Source of the DNA: Bdellovibrionaceae bacterium UBA2466
GTDB taxonomy: Bacteria; Bdellovibrionota; FAC87; UBA2466
Assembly: GCA_002342225.1 (NCBI GenBank)
Contig: DDPO01000112.1
Coordinates: forward strand, 1-21,012
Direction: 5' to 3'
Length of the DNA stretch: 21,012 nt
Numbering within the stretch: the stretch's first letter is position 1; each line of letters starts with the position of its first letter. A model generated the notes under the pieces. That model was not told the origin of the DNA, searched no databases, and saw nothing but the letters and a program-made list of their open reading frames with translations. Both the position numbers and the translations under genes were made by a program. Below, piece after piece: positions 7,405-15,067 of this stretch.

Positions 7405-8682
7405 CTATAACGCGGTCTGCAAGCACAACCCATAAACAGCTGCATTTCCTTGAAAAGTGAAGTCCGGTGGGGTTTCTGAAGTTCTCACTGTTTTGGTTAT
7501 TTTACGGCTGTTGAGCCAGTGATATTGACCATAAAGCCCCAGTTGGGTTGGCCAAGGCAAGATAGATTTAGGTTTAATATTGTAAGAGATAGAAAGTCCT
7601 AAGACGTGGGCGCTTGAATCTAAATAGTTGCCCGCTCCTGAGAGATCGACCACGGGACTCGGTCGATATTGGTAACCAGAGCTTAAAGTAAAAGAGTCGT
7701 CGGCAGGCAATTCGAATGAAATTCTAGGATTCCATGTGTTTCGCATGGGTACTTGAGCTACTTGGGTGACTCGGGTTCCACCTAAGTTATCTTTTGCTTC
7801 TGTAATAAGAATGGGAGCTTTATAACGACTCCAAAACTCGTAAGATAGTCCCATTGAAGTTTTAAGGTTACCAAATCGATGCTGTCCCTCAAGTTGCACA
7901 GATTGAGGTTCGTAATAAAGACTACTTTTAGCTAACATTGGTTGGTGAATGACATCGCTGCCAGCGACTGAAATTTTGCCGTCGATAGATTGAGTGAAAG
8001 TAGGATCTAACTGTTGATGAAAAGTGAATGCCCCTTGGGTTTTCTCATTTTGAGCATAAAGCCCCACAATCGCTGCGGAATTGAGTCCGACATCTAAAGC
8101 TACTCTTCCTGTGGGATTACTACCTACGATGTTTTCCTCCGCAGCTCCTGCTGTGCTCATGTAAAGAGAGAGTCCTCCCCCCAGATAAAGTGAACGCGGT
8201 AAAATTTCTATCCCAGCTCCAAGTGTTGCTTTGAATTGAGAGTCAGAGCCTCCATATCTCATGACAAAAGCATCTTCGGGTGCATAAGCGGAAAATGTTC
8301 TTAATTTTTGATAGGGGCCTGAGAGGGCTAATCCAAAGCCCATTTGTCGGTCAGGACTTGTCGAAACTTTGATGGGATACGAAAATCCGAGGGCCCAAGT
8401 AGCGAGTGATTGATTCTTAAGTTTAATTTCATCCGCACCTCGAAATCGAGTTTGCTGAATCCCTGTGCTAAAACCAAAAAGGGATTGAGATTGGGCAGCT
8501 ATGAGGGCTGGATTGTAGAGAGCTGCGTAAGGATGGTTAACTTCGGCTAAAACGCTATTGGCTCGGCCGGAAGTAGAGCCGCCTAACCCATAATTTTGAG
8601 CTTGAGAGCAAAGAGCCTGAGCCGCAGTCCAAAAGAAAATGAAAAACAGATATTTGATAGTTACAAACCCCGAGAGTTTCAA
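7405..8682 (-). CDS. FadL/TodX/OmpP1-like outer-membrane beta-barrel transporter
   Basis: 425 residues. Residues 1 to about 29 are a signal peptide (hydrophobic FLYF-rich core, AQALCSQA before cleavage). The mature N-terminus GLGGSTSGRANSVLAE then HPYAALYNPAL matches the FadL-family hatch region (GR-A ... NPA). The remainder is alternating amphipathic strands typical of a 14-strand barrel. FadL-type porins carry hydrophobic molecules across the outer membrane; the ligand here is unknown. The only plausible start is TTG 8682, as no in-frame ATG or GTG lies near the signal peptide. No Shine-Dalgarno is seen, and the promoter places transcription start only a few bases upstream. It heads the panB-panC-DUF502-smpB run. 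The C-terminus ends QTAL, without the usual terminal Phe. Confidence 0.75.
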   Translation of the reverse strand: MKLSGFVTIKYLFFIFFWTAAQALCSQAQNYGLGGSTSGRANSVLAEVNHPYAALYNPALIAAQSQSLFGFSTGIQQTRFRGADEIKLKNQSLATWALGFSYPIKVSTSPDRQMGFGLALSGPYQKLRTFSAYAPEDAFVMRYGGSDSQFKATLGAGIEILPRSLYLGGGLSLYMSTAGAAEENIVGSNPTGRVALDVGLNSAAIVGLYAQNEKTQGAFTFHQQLDPTFTQSIDGKISVAGSDVIHQPMLAKSSLYYEPQSVQLEGQHRFGNLKTSMGLSYEFWSRYKAPILITEAKDNLGGTRVTQVAQVPMRNTWNPRISFELPADDSFTLSSGYQYRPSPVVDLSGAGNYLDSSAHVLGLSISYNIKPKSILPWPTQLGLYGQYHWLNSRKITKTVRTSETPPDFTFQGNAAVYGLCLQTAL

Positions 8683-8691
8683 TGAGGGTGA

Positions 8692-8720
8692 TTTATAACA
8701 CCATGCGTAATTTCTTTCAA
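8692..8720 (-). promoter_or_regulatory. Sigma70-type promoter for the barrel-pan-smpB run
   Basis: TTGAAA (8720-8715) and TATAAA (8697-8692) are separated by exactly 17 bases, in the gap between rsmA and the barrel gene. Transcription would start near 8685, only 2-4 bases before the TTG start codon. It is a sequence match only; no other start is known. Confidence 0.55.
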
Positions 8721-8742
8721 TGTTAAAGGTGTGAGACTAATT

Positions 8743-9558
8743 TTAAGTATTGGAATTTACAGCTTTACTTAGTGCTATCCACTGGGCCTCGTTGAGTTCT
8801 TCTGCCCGTGTATTGGGAGAAAGAGATTGGTCTCCCATGGTTTTGGCCCAATCGACTTCAGGAAACACGTGTTTCAGATTGTTGACCATTTTTTTTCGCG
8901 GATGCAGAAAACCTGCTTTAATCACTTTGCAAAGAGTTTCAAGGTCCAGATTTCTTGGGTTGTGAGGTTCCAAAATAACAGCTTGAGAAGCAACTGCCGG
9001 AGGAGGGTAAAAAGCCCCGCTCGGAAGAATACCTAAATTGGTTATTTTGAAATGTAACTGGGCAATGAGACTAAGGGCTCCATAAGCATTATCGCCAACT
9101 TGTGCTATTAGACGTTCTGCAAATTCTTTCTGAAAAGTGAGAACCACTCGAGAGATGTACGACTTGATATCAACCAATTTGAAAAAGATAGGAGAAGATA
9201 GGTGGTAGGGTAGGTTTGACAGAATAGCGACTCGACCTGCTTTTTTTGCTAATTCCTCGAGAGGGGCTTTGAGTACATCTCCTTCGATGAGTTGAATGGT
9301 TGGATATTCCTGTCTTAAATACGCCGATAGTTTTTTGTCATATTCAAACAGCGTTATTGGAGCGTTTGCTTTCTTTATGAGCTGAGAAGTTAAAGCGCCA
9401 AGTCCCGGACCAATTTCCCAGATAGCTTGTGGTGTTTCCCCTTGGGTGACCGCAGAAGTGAGAGTATCAGCCCAGTGGGGAGAAGTGAGGAAATTTTGAC
9501 TTAAAGATTTTCGCGCGTTGGCATCGAGTTTTGCCAGAATCTCTTTGGGGTGAGCCAT
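8743..9558 (-). CDS. rsmA: 16S rRNA dimethyladenosine transferase RsmA (KsgA)
   Basis: 271 residues from ATG 9558 (E. coli KsgA 273). It dimethylates two adjacent adenines in the 3' terminal helix 45 of 16S rRNA during small-subunit maturation, using S-adenosylmethionine. Seen are SLSQNFL near the N-terminus, SAM motif I EIGPGLGALT, FEYDKKL, EGDVL, catalytic motif IV NLPYHLSSP, FQKEFAERL, and the C-terminal helical domain (HPRKKMVNNL). An open frame runs upstream to 9606, but the GGAGGG ribosome site and the TAATG overlap with tsaD fix the start at 9558; the 16 extra residues have no family counterpart. Cotranscribed with tsaD. Confidence 0.95.
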   Translation of the reverse strand: MAHPKEILAKLDANARKSLSQNFLTSPHWADTLTSAVTQGETPQAIWEIGPGLGALTSQLIKKANAPITLFEYDKKLSAYLRQEYPTIQLIEGDVLKAPLEELAKKAGRVAILSNLPYHLSSPIFFKLVDIKSYISRVVLTFQKEFAERLIAQVGDNAYGALSLIAQLHFKITNLGILPSGAFYPPPAVASQAVILEPHNPRNLDLETLCKVIKAGFLHPRKKMVNNLKHVFPEVDWAKTMGDQSLSPNTRAEELNEAQWIALSKAVNSNT

Positions 9559-10571
9559 TATTTTCCCTCCAACGTCGACAAAGAGGGATAAGCGGTTGTG
9601 TTCCACGACTCGGGGGCGAGCTGGTTATGTTTGGCATAATATCCGGCAAGTAGAGCAACCATAGCAGCGTTATCGGTGCAATGTTTTGGGGAAGGGAAAT
9701 GGGCTTCAGGAAGTTTTTCTCTAAGCCTAGAATTGCAAGCTACCCCGCCGGTAAGAACCAATGTTTGAACCCCCACTAACTTTTGAGTCTGTCGGAGTTT
9801 TTCAACTAGAGCATCTAAGATGGCTTCTTGGGCTGAAGCTGCTAATGCTAAAATTTCATCTGCGTTTGAGAGGTCCCTTTTTTTAACTTCTAAAGCAACA
9901 GCTGTTTTGAGCCCTGAGAAAGAGAGTGTGTGCACTTCAGTTTTAGCTCGAGGGAAACTAAATCTCGTTCGATGTTCCTCAGAGGCGGCTTCACGAACCC
10001 AACGATCAATTTTAGGCCCAGCGGGGTAGGGAAGTTTTAAGAGCTTCCCCACTTTGTCAAAAGCCTCTCCTGCAGCATCATCCAACGTACCTCCAAGCCA
10101 TCGATATTTAAAAATCGATTCCACATGAAAAATTTCAGTATGTCCTCCACTTACGACACATGCGATCCAAGGAAACGGGGGAGGTTCTTTTCCATCGAGA
10201 GTCGCCATGAGTGGAGAGAAAAGGTGAGCTTCAATATGATTTAAAGTTGAAAAAGGTTTTCCCAAAGAAAAAGCCAGAGATTTCGTGAAAGAAAGTCCTA
10301 CTAGAAGAGAACCAATGAGGCCCGGCCGATTTGTAACAACAAAATGATCAATAGAGTCGACTTTAAGCTTTGCCGAGTCTAGAGCTTCATGAACGGCTAA
10401 GGGAAGTCCTTTCAAATGTTCCCGGCTTGCAATTTCAGGCACTACTCCGCCAAAGTTTTTCATGCTGTTGATATGCGAATGGACTACGTCCGCTAGTAGT
10501 TTCCATTTTTGAGTGTCGATGATCGCAGCACACGATTCATCACACGAAGTGTCTATCGCTAAAATCTTCAT
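9558..10571 (-). CDS. tsaD: tRNA N6-adenosine threonylcarbamoyltransferase TsaD
   Basis: 337 residues (E. coli 337). TsaD is the catalytic subunit that transfers the threonylcarbamoyl group to A37 of ANN-decoding tRNAs (t6A), working with TsaB and TsaE, not seen here. Kae1/Qri7 fold motifs are clear: AIDTSCDES at 5-13, the HIEAH metal pair (His112, His116), VVSGGHTE, LDDAAGEAFDKVGKLL, LSFSGLKTA, LTGGVACNSRLR and the metal Asp in CTDNAAMVA. ATG 10571 follows a weak promoter-like pair (TTTACA 10611-10606 and GATTAT 10589-10584, spacing 16) and has no good Shine-Dalgarno, so the gene may be read from the TadG-like gene as well. Its stop overlaps the rsmA start by one base. Confidence 0.96.
   Translation of the reverse strand: MKILAIDTSCDESCAAIIDTQKWKLLADVVHSHINSMKNFGGVVPEIASREHLKGLPLAVHEALDSAKLKVDSIDHFVVTNRPGLIGSLLVGLSFTKSLAFSLGKPFSTLNHIEAHLFSPLMATLDGKEPPPFPWIACVVSGGHTEIFHVESIFKYRWLGGTLDDAAGEAFDKVGKLLKLPYPAGPKIDRWVREAASEEHRTRFSFPRAKTEVHTLSFSGLKTAVALEVKKRDLSNADEILALAASAQEAILDALVEKLRQTQKLVGVQTLVLTGGVACNSRLREKLPEAHFPSPKHCTDNAAMVALLAGYYAKHNQLAPESWNTTAYPSLSTLEGK
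9565..9570 (-). promoter_or_regulatory. Ribosome binding site GGAGGG deciding the rsmA start
   Basis: GGAGGG (9570-9565) lies 6 bases before ATG 9558, inside the last codons of tsaD. It supports ATG 9558 over an upstream in-frame start at 9606. Confidence 0.7.
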
Positions 10572-10621
10572 GAGTTACGGGAGATAATCATGTTAGAGCC
10601 TACTTTGTAAAGAGAGTCGAT

Positions 10622-12442
10622 TTAGTGAAGTATGTTATTTACGTGTTCGCCTTGGGGTTTATTTGCGATGGGAACAGAGCCTCCTCCGCTGGCATTGGTT
10701 TGTTGTAAAGTTTTAAGAAGATCAAAAGAGATGAATTTGACAGAGTAACCAATTCTTCCCGGCTGATCATTGGGTGCCCAACCACTGTGAATCTGATCTT
10801 TTGTTGCAAATCCGAAAGCATTGGGGTCCTCTTTGACAATTTCTATTCCGGAGACACCCGTGGTTGAGTGGGAAGCAAGTTGTTCTGTAGCGTAGTTCCC
10901 GTAGTCCCTTCCTCCCCCTGGGTCTGCATTGATTTGTATCCATCCTGGACCCCGATTATTTGAGCTTAAGTTTCTGAAGTAGAATTGCGTGTTGGGCTGA
11001 GGGGTGTTGATAATGGCATTATCCGGGCCGGCGGCTTCGGTATAGTCAGGATAAAGAGCTAGCGCATAGTTAGGTTCAGTATAGTCATCGTTGATATTAT
11101 TACCAGGGTCAGGAAATACTGTGTAAAACATGCTATCAAAGATACTTGGAGCTCGAACTAGTTGAAGTACTCCTCGATTATTTTGACGATCGGGTTCGGG
11201 CCAACCGGAAATTTGATTACCGTCCGGTTTATTGGCGCTGTTCAAGGGATGAAAGCGGTCGAATAGCGCTAAAGTTTTTGTATTTAAAAAGCCAGAGTCA
11301 TCATTGGGAAAAAAACTGACGTTGATGTTTGTGTTAACATTGTCGGGTCTTCCTGGAACTGGGACTAAAGAGTCGGTAGTCCTCTGAGGGCCAATTCGGC
11401 TTCCAAAGGGTTTGGCTGCAGCATAAGCTTCCAAATTTGGAAATGCAGCTTCGACCCATTTTTGAGGCATAAACAACATCCTCGGTGTTGCACTTACTTT
11501 GACTGCAAAATAGGTTACGATATCCTGCTTCTTTTCAAATCCAGCGATGATCGGTATCGTTTGACTCCTTCTGGGTATTGCGACGCAACCACTGCCAGCG
11601 GTATTAAAATCATAGTAAAACAATTTTCCGTTGGCCTCATATTGGACAAGTTCTAGATACTTGTTCCCATTGGGCGGCAAGACTTCGATTTTAAAATTGT
11701 TTGCTCTGTTTGAGATGCTTAAATTTCTGCGAACAGTCTCGTAAACCGATTTCAAAAGAGGGTGCTGCACATTCTCACTTGGCTGTTCATTAATGAGTTC
11801 TTCGTTTAAAAAAGCTTCCAACTCTCTGATTTGATTTGCATGAAAGCGTGCACGATTTTGATAGACTGAACCGAGATGATTAATGAGGGCCAGATTGTCA
11901 TCAGCACCAGCTCGGCATTGAGTATCTGCGATTTCTCGAATCCGATTCAACTGAGCATTCAAAGCCACCTGAAAAGGGTCAAAAGCTGCGATTACTGGAG
12001 GAACTACAATCGGAGGTAGACCCCCGATTCGGGGGTCAGCATTGGCGCAGATATTGGTATCAGGCTTGAAAGCAACACCTGATCGAGTTCTGTAACCATG
12101 CGCTTGTTGGCAAACAAAAGCTTCATGACCCGGAAATGTTCTGCCTCCGTTAATAAACGCTGACCCTCTAGGAAACTCACGATTGTGTCTGACGTGGGAG
12201 ACGTTGACTCTCATCGCGAGCTCTTTAAAGTCTTGCCTTAAATGATAATTTACTTTTCCTATTTGATTTAATGTTCGAGCTTGCCATGCGGCCCCTGTGT
12301 AAGCTGCTGTGTCTGCCGCTATTTGAAGATTGATTTTGTTATTAATGAGATGACCAAAATCCACAACGAACGCAAAGAGAATAAACATGAAAGTAAAGAC
12401 CAAGGCGAACAGAACTGCTACTTGCCCCTTCTCATTATTCAT
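10622..12442 (-). CDS. TadG-like (Flp pilus-assembly Tad domain) single-pass envelope protein
   Basis: 606 residues from ATG 12442. Residues 1-40 match the Tad/TadG N-terminus: KGQVAVLF, a hydrophobic helix to about residue 26, VDFGHL with the conserved Asp, then NLQIAADTAAYTGAAW. Such proteins are anchored by this helix, with the rest in the periplasm or outside. The remaining approximately 550 residues are Asn-, Gly- and Pro-rich with several Cys (for example CQQAHG, CRAGADDN); I see no von Willebrand MIDAS motif (DxSxS) of full TadG. An upstream ATG (12454) is in frame, but the perfect -10 box and the GAGGGG site place initiation at 12442. No tadA, tadB, cpaC or flp gene is in the window, so it is an orphan. 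tsaD follows 50 bases after the stop; the association looks positional. Exact function unknown. Confidence 0.7.
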   Translation of the reverse strand: MNNEKGQVAVLFALVFTFMFILFAFVVDFGHLINNKINLQIAADTAAYTGAAWQARTLNQIGKVNYHLRQDFKELAMRVNVSHVRHNREFPRGSAFINGGRTFPGHEAFVCQQAHGYRTRSGVAFKPDTNICANADPRIGGLPPIVVPPVIAAFDPFQVALNAQLNRIREIADTQCRAGADDNLALINHLGSVYQNRARFHANQIRELEAFLNEELINEQPSENVQHPLLKSVYETVRRNLSISNRANNFKIEVLPPNGNKYLELVQYEANGKLFYYDFNTAGSGCVAIPRRSQTIPIIAGFEKKQDIVTYFAVKVSATPRMLFMPQKWVEAAFPNLEAYAAAKPFGSRIGPQRTTDSLVPVPGRPDNVNTNINVSFFPNDDSGFLNTKTLALFDRFHPLNSANKPDGNQISGWPEPDRQNNRGVLQLVRAPSIFDSMFYTVFPDPGNNINDDYTEPNYALALYPDYTEAAGPDNAIINTPQPNTQFYFRNLSSNNRGPGWIQINADPGGGRDYGNYATEQLASHSTTGVSGIEIVKEDPNAFGFATKDQIHSGWAPNDQPGRIGYSVKFISFDLLKTLQQTNASGGGSVPIANKPQGEHVNNILH

Positions 12443-12446
12443 CTGA

Positions 12447-12490
12447 CCCCTCATGATCTCATTATACCTCGCGTCAACACCGGAAATAAA
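12447..12490 (-). promoter_or_regulatory. Promoter and ribosome site of the TadG-like gene
   Basis: A perfect TATAAT lies at 12466-12461, with only a weak -35 (TTTATT, 12490-12485, spacing 18). Transcription would start about 7 bases on, near 12454, that is inside the upstream alternative ATG. GAGGGG (12452-12447) then lies 4 bases before ATG 12442. Together they favour the second ATG. The site is divergent from ctpA. Confidence 0.5.
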
Positions 12491-12581
12491 TCTCCCTCAG
12501 AATATCGGCATAAAAGTGAAGTTATTTTAGGGGGTTATTCTCGTTAATTCAGGGTGTAAATATGAAGGTTTGTTCACAATG

Positions 12582-12610
12582 TTGACACTTGAAACACCCC
12601 TCAGGATTTC
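12582..12610 (+). promoter_or_regulatory. Possible ctpA promoter
   Basis: TTGACA at 12582-12587 is a perfect -35; 17 bases on is only a weak -10 (GATTTC, 12605-12610). Transcription start would be near 12617, leaving a leader of about 33 bases. The 12443-12649 gap holds this and the divergent TadG-gene promoter; I see nothing else clear in it. Confidence 0.35.
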
Positions 12611-12634
12611 GACCTTTCTAACCGATAAAAAATG

Positions 12635-12641
12635 AAAGGAG
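12635..12641 (+). promoter_or_regulatory. Ribosome binding site AAAGGAG deciding the ctpA start
   Basis: AAAGGAG ends 8 bases before ATG 12650. The in-frame ATG at 12632 overlaps this site and is unlikely to be used. Confidence 0.75.
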
Positions 12642-12649
12642 TCCACACC

Positions 12650-14092
12650 ATGAAGAGAAAAGGTCAGACATTCCTAGGAGCCCTCGTAGGAATTGTTGTT
12701 GGAATCATTTTTACCGTCGGAATTGGGTTCTACCAGGTGGTGTCTGCAGCACCTAACTACGCTCAATTAGATGTCTTCACAAAAGTTCTACACTACGTTC
12801 AGAGCAACTATGTTGAGGAAGTTGATTCCAAAAAATTAATCGAAGGTGCTATTAAGGGCATGCTTGCCACGTTGGATCCACACACCGTTTATTTGCCGGC
12901 GGAGCAATTCAAAGAGATGCAAGTCGATACAAGTGGAAAGTTTGGTGGTCTTGGAATTGAAATTTCGATCACCGATGGTTATCTCACTGTAGTCACTCCT
13001 ATCGAGGATACTCCAGCTTTTTCCGCAGGAGTTGAGCCCGGCGACAAAATTGTTATTATCGAAGACAAAGCTAAAAAATTGAAAAAAGAGACTAAGGGTA
13101 TGACTCTCCAGGAAGCTGTCAATTTGATGAGAGGGGAGAAGGGGACCAAAGTTACTATTCACATTGCTCGCAAGGGTGCTGAAAAATTACTTCCTATTGA
13201 AATCAAGCGAGATATCATCAAAGTAGTTGCAGTCAAAGGCGGAATGATTGAGCAAGACTACGCTTGGTTACGTATCACCAACTTCCAAGCCAACACTGGC
13301 AGAGATCTCCGTAAAAAAATCGAACAACTCGCCAAAGAGAACGGTAAACCCCTGCAGGGAGCAGTGCTCGATCTGAGGTCTAATCCAGGCGGATTACTTG
13401 AAGAGGCAGTGAACGTCTCTGGTCTTTTTTTAGACAAGGTACCTGTTGTTTCAACGATGGGTCGAAACAAAGCGAAAAAAGAAGTCGAGTATGCCAAAGG
13501 TGAAAATCCCTACAAAAATTTTAGGCTCGTTGTTCTGGTCAATGAAGCCAGTGCAAGCGCATCGGAAATTGTGGCTGGAGCATTACAGGATCATAAGCGA
13601 GCTATTGTTGTCGGAAAAAATACTTTTGGAAAAGGGTCAGTCCAGACTGTAATTGACCTTGAAAATCAAGCGGGATTGAAGCTGACTATTGCAAGATACT
13701 ACACGCCCAATGGTCGCTCAATTCAGTCAAAAGGTATCGTCCCAGATATCGAAGTCGAACGTTTGGACACCGCCCTCATCGACAAAGCTCGCAAAGGAAA
13801 GTATTTGCGTGAAGCTGACTTAGAAGGCCATTTAGTGAATGAACTAGGTGAGTCACCAGCAAAAGAGGAAACTACAGACGACCCCAATAAAGTCACCAAA
13901 GGCGATAAAGAAGATAAAGATAAGCGTCCTATTCGAGAGAAGGATGGAAAGAAAGTCCGTATTGATGATCCTAAAGAGTTCATAAAAACCGATTATCAAT
14001 TACAACAAGCACTGTCTTACTTGAAAGCATGGAATATTTTCGAGGCGGTTACAGACCAAGAGAAATCAGTCAAGAGTGCTTCGGCAAAATGA
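12650..14092 (+). CDS. ctpA: Carboxyl-terminal processing serine protease (S41, CtpA/Prc type)
   Basis: 480 residues. An N-terminal hydrophobic segment (about 8-34, ending VSAAP) is a signal peptide or anchor that places the enzyme in the periplasm. A helical N-domain follows (Asp-rich, LDPHTVYLP at 75-83), then a PDZ domain at about 95-185 (FGGLGIEI, SAGVEPGDKI) and the S41 catalytic domain. The catalytic dyad is Ser303 in SASASE with Lys328 in TFGKGSVQ (spacing 25, as in the plant D1 protease), with Glu306 nearby. The tail has a highly charged Lys/Asp/Glu segment (about 405-450) before a DYQLQQALSYL helix. The family trims C-termini of periplasmic and lipoproteins, often including peptidoglycan hydrolases. 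The next gene overlaps by ATGA and may encode its partner. Confidence 0.93.
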   Translation: MKRKGQTFLGALVGIVVGIIFTVGIGFYQVVSAAPNYAQLDVFTKVLHYVQSNYVEEVDSKKLIEGAIKGMLATLDPHTVYLPAEQFKEMQVDTSGKFGGLGIEISITDGYLTVVTPIEDTPAFSAGVEPGDKIVIIEDKAKKLKKETKGMTLQEAVNLMRGEKGTKVTIHIARKGAEKLLPIEIKRDIIKVVAVKGGMIEQDYAWLRITNFQANTGRDLRKKIEQLAKENGKPLQGAVLDLRSNPGGLLEEAVNVSGLFLDKVPVVSTMGRNKAKKEVEYAKGENPYKNFRLVVLVNEASASASEIVAGALQDHKRAIVVGKNTFGKGSVQTVIDLENQAGLKLTIARYYTPNGRSIQSKGIVPDIEVERLDTALIDKARKGKYLREADLEGHLVNELGESPAKEETTDDPNKVTKGDKEDKDKRPIREKDGKKVRIDDPKEFIKTDYQLQQALSYLKAWNIFEAVTDQEKSVKSASAK

Positions 14093-15060
14093 ATGGGTTC
14101 GGCAAAGCAGTTTTTGCTCTGAGTCTCTTAATTGTATTTGCTTGTGTTTCTATCAATTCACCAAATGCTGATACTTCACCGCGAACCGCAGCTCGGCTCC
14201 GTTTTCAGAATATGTTGGGCTTGAAGCTCTATCATGCAGGTTGTTCTTTTCAAAACCTTGGTGGCGTAGAGCGAATGTGCCAATTTGCCACAAACAATCC
14301 CGCTGATTTAGTATTTCAAATAGGGCCAAGCTTCACTGAACTACTGAGTGAAATTCAAACTTCTGCAGAGGTTCAATCAAAAAGAATAGCATTGTGGAAA
14401 GTTTGGGAAGCCCAGAAAGTTCAGTTCTATGCTCCCGATTACCGTGATTTCAGACCTAATTTGAATTCCTTTTTAGACTCCCACAAAAACTCTCCTATTC
14501 AACTCATGAGTAGCAATCTTGTAGATTCAAAAGGGGACTATCTATTTGAGCCTTTTCTTTTAAGAGATTTTTCAAATAAAAAAGTAGCATTTCTGAGTTT
14601 CTCTGAAAGCTCTCTTGAAAAAACTGGAAAACATTGGAAGGTCGAAAATATTGGATCTGCATTTACAAAAATTCGAAATCAAATTGAATCTAAGATCGAC
14701 ATTTTTTATGTTTTAGGTTCTTTATCACAAGAGACTCGAAAAATAATTTCCAAGTCCACGGAGAGGCCGGTTGTCTTTATAGGCGGGGCTTTGGATGAGA
14801 ACAATACAGTGAGTTTTGAACCCGTCGGAACGAAAGACTTCGTAGCTCGGGCTGCTTCTTTCGGGCGTGGTTTTGGAGAGGTCGCAATCGGAAGTTTCGA
14901 TGTCGATTTTTGGGGGAAAAAACCACAAGCAAAAGTCTCAGGACTCGATCACTCGTTTTGGTCTTATTTACTGGAACCAGTAGACTTAAAATTTAACGAA
15001 TGTTCAAAAATTTTGAATTCGGCCAAACCTAACCGATTGCCCACCGAAGCAGTGAAATAA
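14089..15060 (+). CDS. Lipoprotein resembling a catalytically degenerate 5'-nucleotidase/metallophosphatase
   Basis: 323 residues from ATG 14089, which shares ATGA with the ctpA stop; an open frame upstream to 14029 lies in the ctpA 3' end and is rejected. Residues 1-18 are a signal peptide; VFAC at 16-19 is a plausible lipobox (Phe at -2 is unusual). The rest follows the layout of UshA-type 5'-nucleotidase N-domains: LGGVERMCQFA (57-67), VFQIGPSF (75-82) where the enzymes have a GD metal motif, YAPDYRDF (114-121) where they have GNHEFD, LMSSNLVDSKGDYLFEPF (139-156), KKVAFLSF (164-171), and VVFIGGALDEN (228-238) where they have GGHxH. The metal-binding Asp, Asn/His and His residues appear replaced, so it is probably not an active phosphatase. 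Role unknown; an adaptor or substrate of CtpA is possible. Confidence 0.6.
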   Translation: MNGFGKAVFALSLLIVFACVSINSPNADTSPRTAARLRFQNMLGLKLYHAGCSFQNLGGVERMCQFATNNPADLVFQIGPSFTELLSEIQTSAEVQSKRIALWKVWEAQKVQFYAPDYRDFRPNLNSFLDSHKNSPIQLMSSNLVDSKGDYLFEPFLLRDFSNKKVAFLSFSESSLEKTGKHWKVENIGSAFTKIRNQIESKIDIFYVLGSLSQETRKIISKSTERPVVFIGGALDENNTVSFEPVGTKDFVARAASFGRGFGEVAIGSFDVDFWGKKPQAKVSGLDHSFWSYLLEPVDLKFNECSKILNSAKPNRLPTEAVK

Positions 15061-15067
15061 CAGCATG

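Noticed and set aside
9559..9606. RsmA read from 9606 with 16 extra residues
   Set aside because: They lie inside tsaD and precede the GGAGGG site; ATG 9558 fits RsmA length and the TAATG overlap.
12551..12597. GGGTGT ... ACACCC inverted repeat upstream of ctpA
   Set aside because: Only 6 bp with 35 bases between; expected by chance and not extended by flanking pairs.
12836..13162. 108-codon open frame on minus, inside ctpA
   Set aside because: Antisense to the conserved PDZ region of ctpA, with no domain or ribosome site; a shadow frame.
14029..14088. Lipoprotein read from 14029 with 20 extra residues
   Set aside because: It would bury the signal peptide; ATG 14089 overlaps the ctpA stop as ATGA and puts the hydrophobic segment at the N-terminus.
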